DNA from: Bdellovibrionales bacterium
GTDB lineage: Bacteria > Bdellovibrionota > Bdellovibrionia > Bdellovibrionales > JAMPXM01
Reading direction: 5' to 3'
Length of the DNA stretch: 64,000 bases
Assembly (NCBI GenBank): GCA_016713885.1
Contig: JADJOF010000001.1
Span: forward strand, 372,001-436,000
The notes beneath the pieces were generated by a model. The model saw only the letters and a list, made by a program, of their open reading frames with translations. It ran no database searches and was not told where the DNA came from. The translations under genes and the position numbers were made by a program. Of the stretch, positions 61,680-64,000 are shown piece by piece (the stretch's first letter is position 1; each line of letters starts with the position of its first letter).

Positions 61680-64000
61680 GAGCGGTTTGAGAAATGGTGC
61701 GGTCGCACTTTTCTTACTGCGTGCGACGTCTTCGGGAGTTCCGGCAACGACAATTTCACCCCCGGCGCCGCCGCCGTCCGGACCTAAATCAACAACGTGA
61801 TCACAGGCCTTCACGACGTCCATACAGTGCTCAATCACGACGACTGTATTGCCTTGATCAACAAGGTTTTGCAAAAGCTCAACAAGTTTCGACACATCCT
61901 CGAAGTGTAAACCCGTTGTAGGCTCGTCGAGAATATAAAGAGTTTTTCCGGTACCTCTCTTTGAGAGCTCTTTTGATAGTTTCACGCGCTGTGCTTCGCC
62001 ACCGCTGAGGGTTGTCGAAGATTGGCCAAGAGAAATGTAGTCAAGGCCGACCTGATGGAGCGTTTCGAGTTTGCGCTTAATAGCCGAATGATTTTCAAAA
62101 AAAGGCAGCGCTTCACCGACGGTCATCTCAAGAACATCAGCGATGCTTTTTCCTTTGAAATGAACGGCGAGGGTCTCTTTGTTGTAGCGTCGGCCTCGGC
62201 AGGAGTCGCATTCAACAAAGACGTCTGACAGAAAATGCATTTCAACCCGCGTTTGACCGGCTCCTTGGCAGGACTCGCATCGTCCTCCCTTCACATTGAA
62301 ACTGAATCGGCCCGGCGCATAGCCACGAACTTTGGATTCCGACAGTGATGCGAAGAGATCGCGGACGAGCGGAAACAAACCGACATAGGTGGCCGGTGTT
62401 GAGCGCGGTGTGCGTTTGATGGGGTTTTGATTGATATCGATCACCTTGTCGAGGTGTTCGATGCCCCTTCATTTCTTTGTACGGGGAAACGGTCCAATTA
62501 GTGCGAAAGAATTGATTGGATAGCGCACGATAAAGCGTGTCCATGATCAACGTACTTTTCCCAGAGCCTGAAACACCGGTGATCGCAGTCAGTGTTCCGA
62601 GCGGAATATGCAGATCGACGTTCTTCAGATTGTTGCCAGTTGCTCCCTTTATCGTAAGGCTATTGCCGCTTCCCTTGCGGCGCTCTTTGGGGACCGGAAC
62701 CGTGCGGCGCCCACTGAGATACTGTCCGGTGAGGCTGGTCTTATGGTCGGCGATCTGTTGAGGAGTGCCCTCGACAATAATTTCTCCGCCAAGAACACCA
62801 GCGCGAGGACCGATGTCGATGACGTGATCGGCAGTCTTAATTGTCTCTTCGTCATGCTCGACCATGAGAATGGTGTTTCCGAGGTCGCGAAGATCGCGAA
62901 GAATTGAAAGCAAGCGACCGTGATCGCGTGGGTGGAAACCAATGCTGGGTTCGTCGAGTACATAGAGCACACCGACAAGCGATGAGCCAACCTGCGACGC
63001 CAGACGAATCCGCTGGTTTTCGCCGCCAGAAAGTGTACGGGTCGGTCGGTCAAGACTCAAATACCCAGCACCAACGCGAACGAGGTAACTCAGTCGCTCC
63101 TCAATTTGCTTGAGGATCTTCTCGCCGATAATTGTCTGTTTAGTGCTCCAGGCGCTGGAACGAATGGCGGCCAGGAGATCGCTTGCCGCGATACTTGAGA
63201 GTTCGGTGATGTTTTTGCCTGCGACAAAAACATTGCGCGATTCTCTTCTTAGGCGCGAACCGCTACAATCGGGACACGGGCGAATCGCGAGCTGGTCGAC
63301 CTCGCCTTCTTCATCTTCCTCTGACTTTCGAGCCAAGCGATCCGATATTCGATACGAGACTTGTTTGATCGAGCCATTTGATTCAGGGCCGCCGTACTGC
63401 TCAGTTTCGACCTCCTGAATATCGACGGTGCCGAGTCCATTGCAGGTCGGGCACGCCCCTCGAGGATTATTAAAACTGAAAAAACGAGGCTCAAGCTCAG
63501 GAAAGCCGAAGCCGCACACCGGGCATGCAGAGTGTATGGAATAAGATTTTCGGTTGCCGCCCATCTCTTCAAACACGACATACCCGTCGGTGAGTTGAAT
63601 CGACGAATGAACACTTTCGGCGACGCGAGAGCGAATGCCTTCTTTGACGACGATTTTGTCGACCACGATATCAATGTCATGGGTTTTTGTTTTGGCGAGC
63701 TTCTTAGCCTTGGTCAGTTCGACGAACTCGCCGTCGATCTTCGCCTGCAGAAAACCTTTGCGAATCCATTTTTGAAAATCTTGGTAGAACTCGCCCTTCT
63801 TTCCCTGAACGACCGGGGCGAGAATGTAGAGCTTCGTGCCGTTTGGCATTTTTAGAAGCTCATTGATGATCTGATCAGGTGTTTGACCGGCAACTGGGAT
63901 GTGATGCTCGGGGCAGCGCGCTTCACCGACGCGAGAGTAGAGAAGGCGAAGGTAATCGTAGATCTCAGTTACTGTTCCGACCGTCGAGCGCGGATTTAGG
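61662..64000 (-). CDS. uvrA: Excinuclease ABC subunit A (start outside window, one frameshift as sequenced)
   Basis: UvrA, the damage-recognition ATPase of nucleotide excision repair. Seen in two frames meeting at a CCCC run at 62464-62467; removing one C restores KGIEHLDKVIDINQNPI. The 64000 end is inside the gene, and the visible part begins with TVTEIYDYLRLLYSRVGEARC, so the first ATP-site Walker A is outside. Visible are zinc-type cysteines (CPVCGFGF, CPTCNGLG), the signature LSGGENQRIRLA, Walker B VLDEPSIGFH, the second Walker A GVSGSGKST, CESCQGAGQ, and LSGGEAQRVKL. It pairs functionally with mfd at 25.9 kb. Confidence 0.95.

Noticed and set aside
1..64000. CRISPR array, insertion sequence, prophage or integrated island
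   Set aside because: No regularly spaced repeats, transposase or integrase motifs, or terminal repeats were noticed by eye. Gene content is typical of a chromosome core.
1..64000. tRNA or rRNA gene
   Set aside because: No rRNA-like stretch or clear tRNA cloverleaf was recognised in the gaps, all of which are short.

Overview
The window carries the replication-origin region of a bacterial chromosome, most likely a member of Bdellovibrionota (Bdellovibrio-like). The order rsmG–mnmG–mnmE–jag–yidC–yidD–rnpA–rpmH–[origin]–dnaA–dnaN–recF–gyrB–gyrA, with parAB, a bactofilin gene and a divided F-type ATP synthase nearby, points there. So do the two-copy b-subunit genes and the c subunit with a signal-peptide-like extension. 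This assignment is inference from gene order and protein style; no rRNA or tRNA lies in the window to confirm it.

Layout, left to right. 1–7.2 kb: a partial M16 zinc peptidase (minus), then hemW, grpE, a zinc-finger-less dnaJ, and a gene for a TPR plus periplasmic-binding-protein lipoprotein resembling LpoA. 7.2–11 kb: two DksA/TraR-type regulators, one without most of its zinc cysteines, then lon. 11–18.3 kb, the most accessory-looking stretch: a helix-turn-helix/coiled-coil gene, a patatin-like lipase, three radical SAM enzymes whose extra cysteine-rich domain precedes the SAM core, a NifS-type cysteine desulfurase, and a secreted thioredoxin-fold protein without a CxxC. 18.3–25.8 kb: a minus-strand operon holding only the seven membrane subunits of complex I (nuoA,H,J,K,L,M,N). 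25.9–31.2 kb: mfd and a secreted family-3 glycosidase. 31.1–37.6 kb: ATP synthase atpF'-F-H-A-G-D-C on the minus strand. 37.6–40 kb: parA, parB, bactofilin. 40–47.6 kb: a small lipoprotein gene flanked by two perfect parS palindromes, then the rsmG-to-rpmH run. 47.6–57 kb: dnaA, an oriC with a DnaA-trio-like element, dnaN, recF, gyrB, gyrA. 57–59.7 kb: a TPR lipoprotein gene coupled to a second ATP synthase cluster (atpZ-like, atpI-like, atpB, atpE). 59.8–64 kb: a large unrecognised protein and a partial uvrA (minus).

No insertion sequence, phage, CRISPR array or tRNA was seen. No complete new biological system was found. The best candidates for something under-described are the three-enzyme radical SAM/NifS cluster and the membrane-arm-only complex I operon.

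An important caution: at least ten genes, several normally essential (gyrA, gyrB, atpD, parA, mfd, uvrA, hemW), are interrupted by single-base frameshifts or in-frame stops. Most frameshifts lie in short homopolymer or dinucleotide runs, and in each case the protein resumes perfectly after one base is added or removed. This looks like residual assembly error rather than gene decay, and those genes are annotated as whole units with the break noted.
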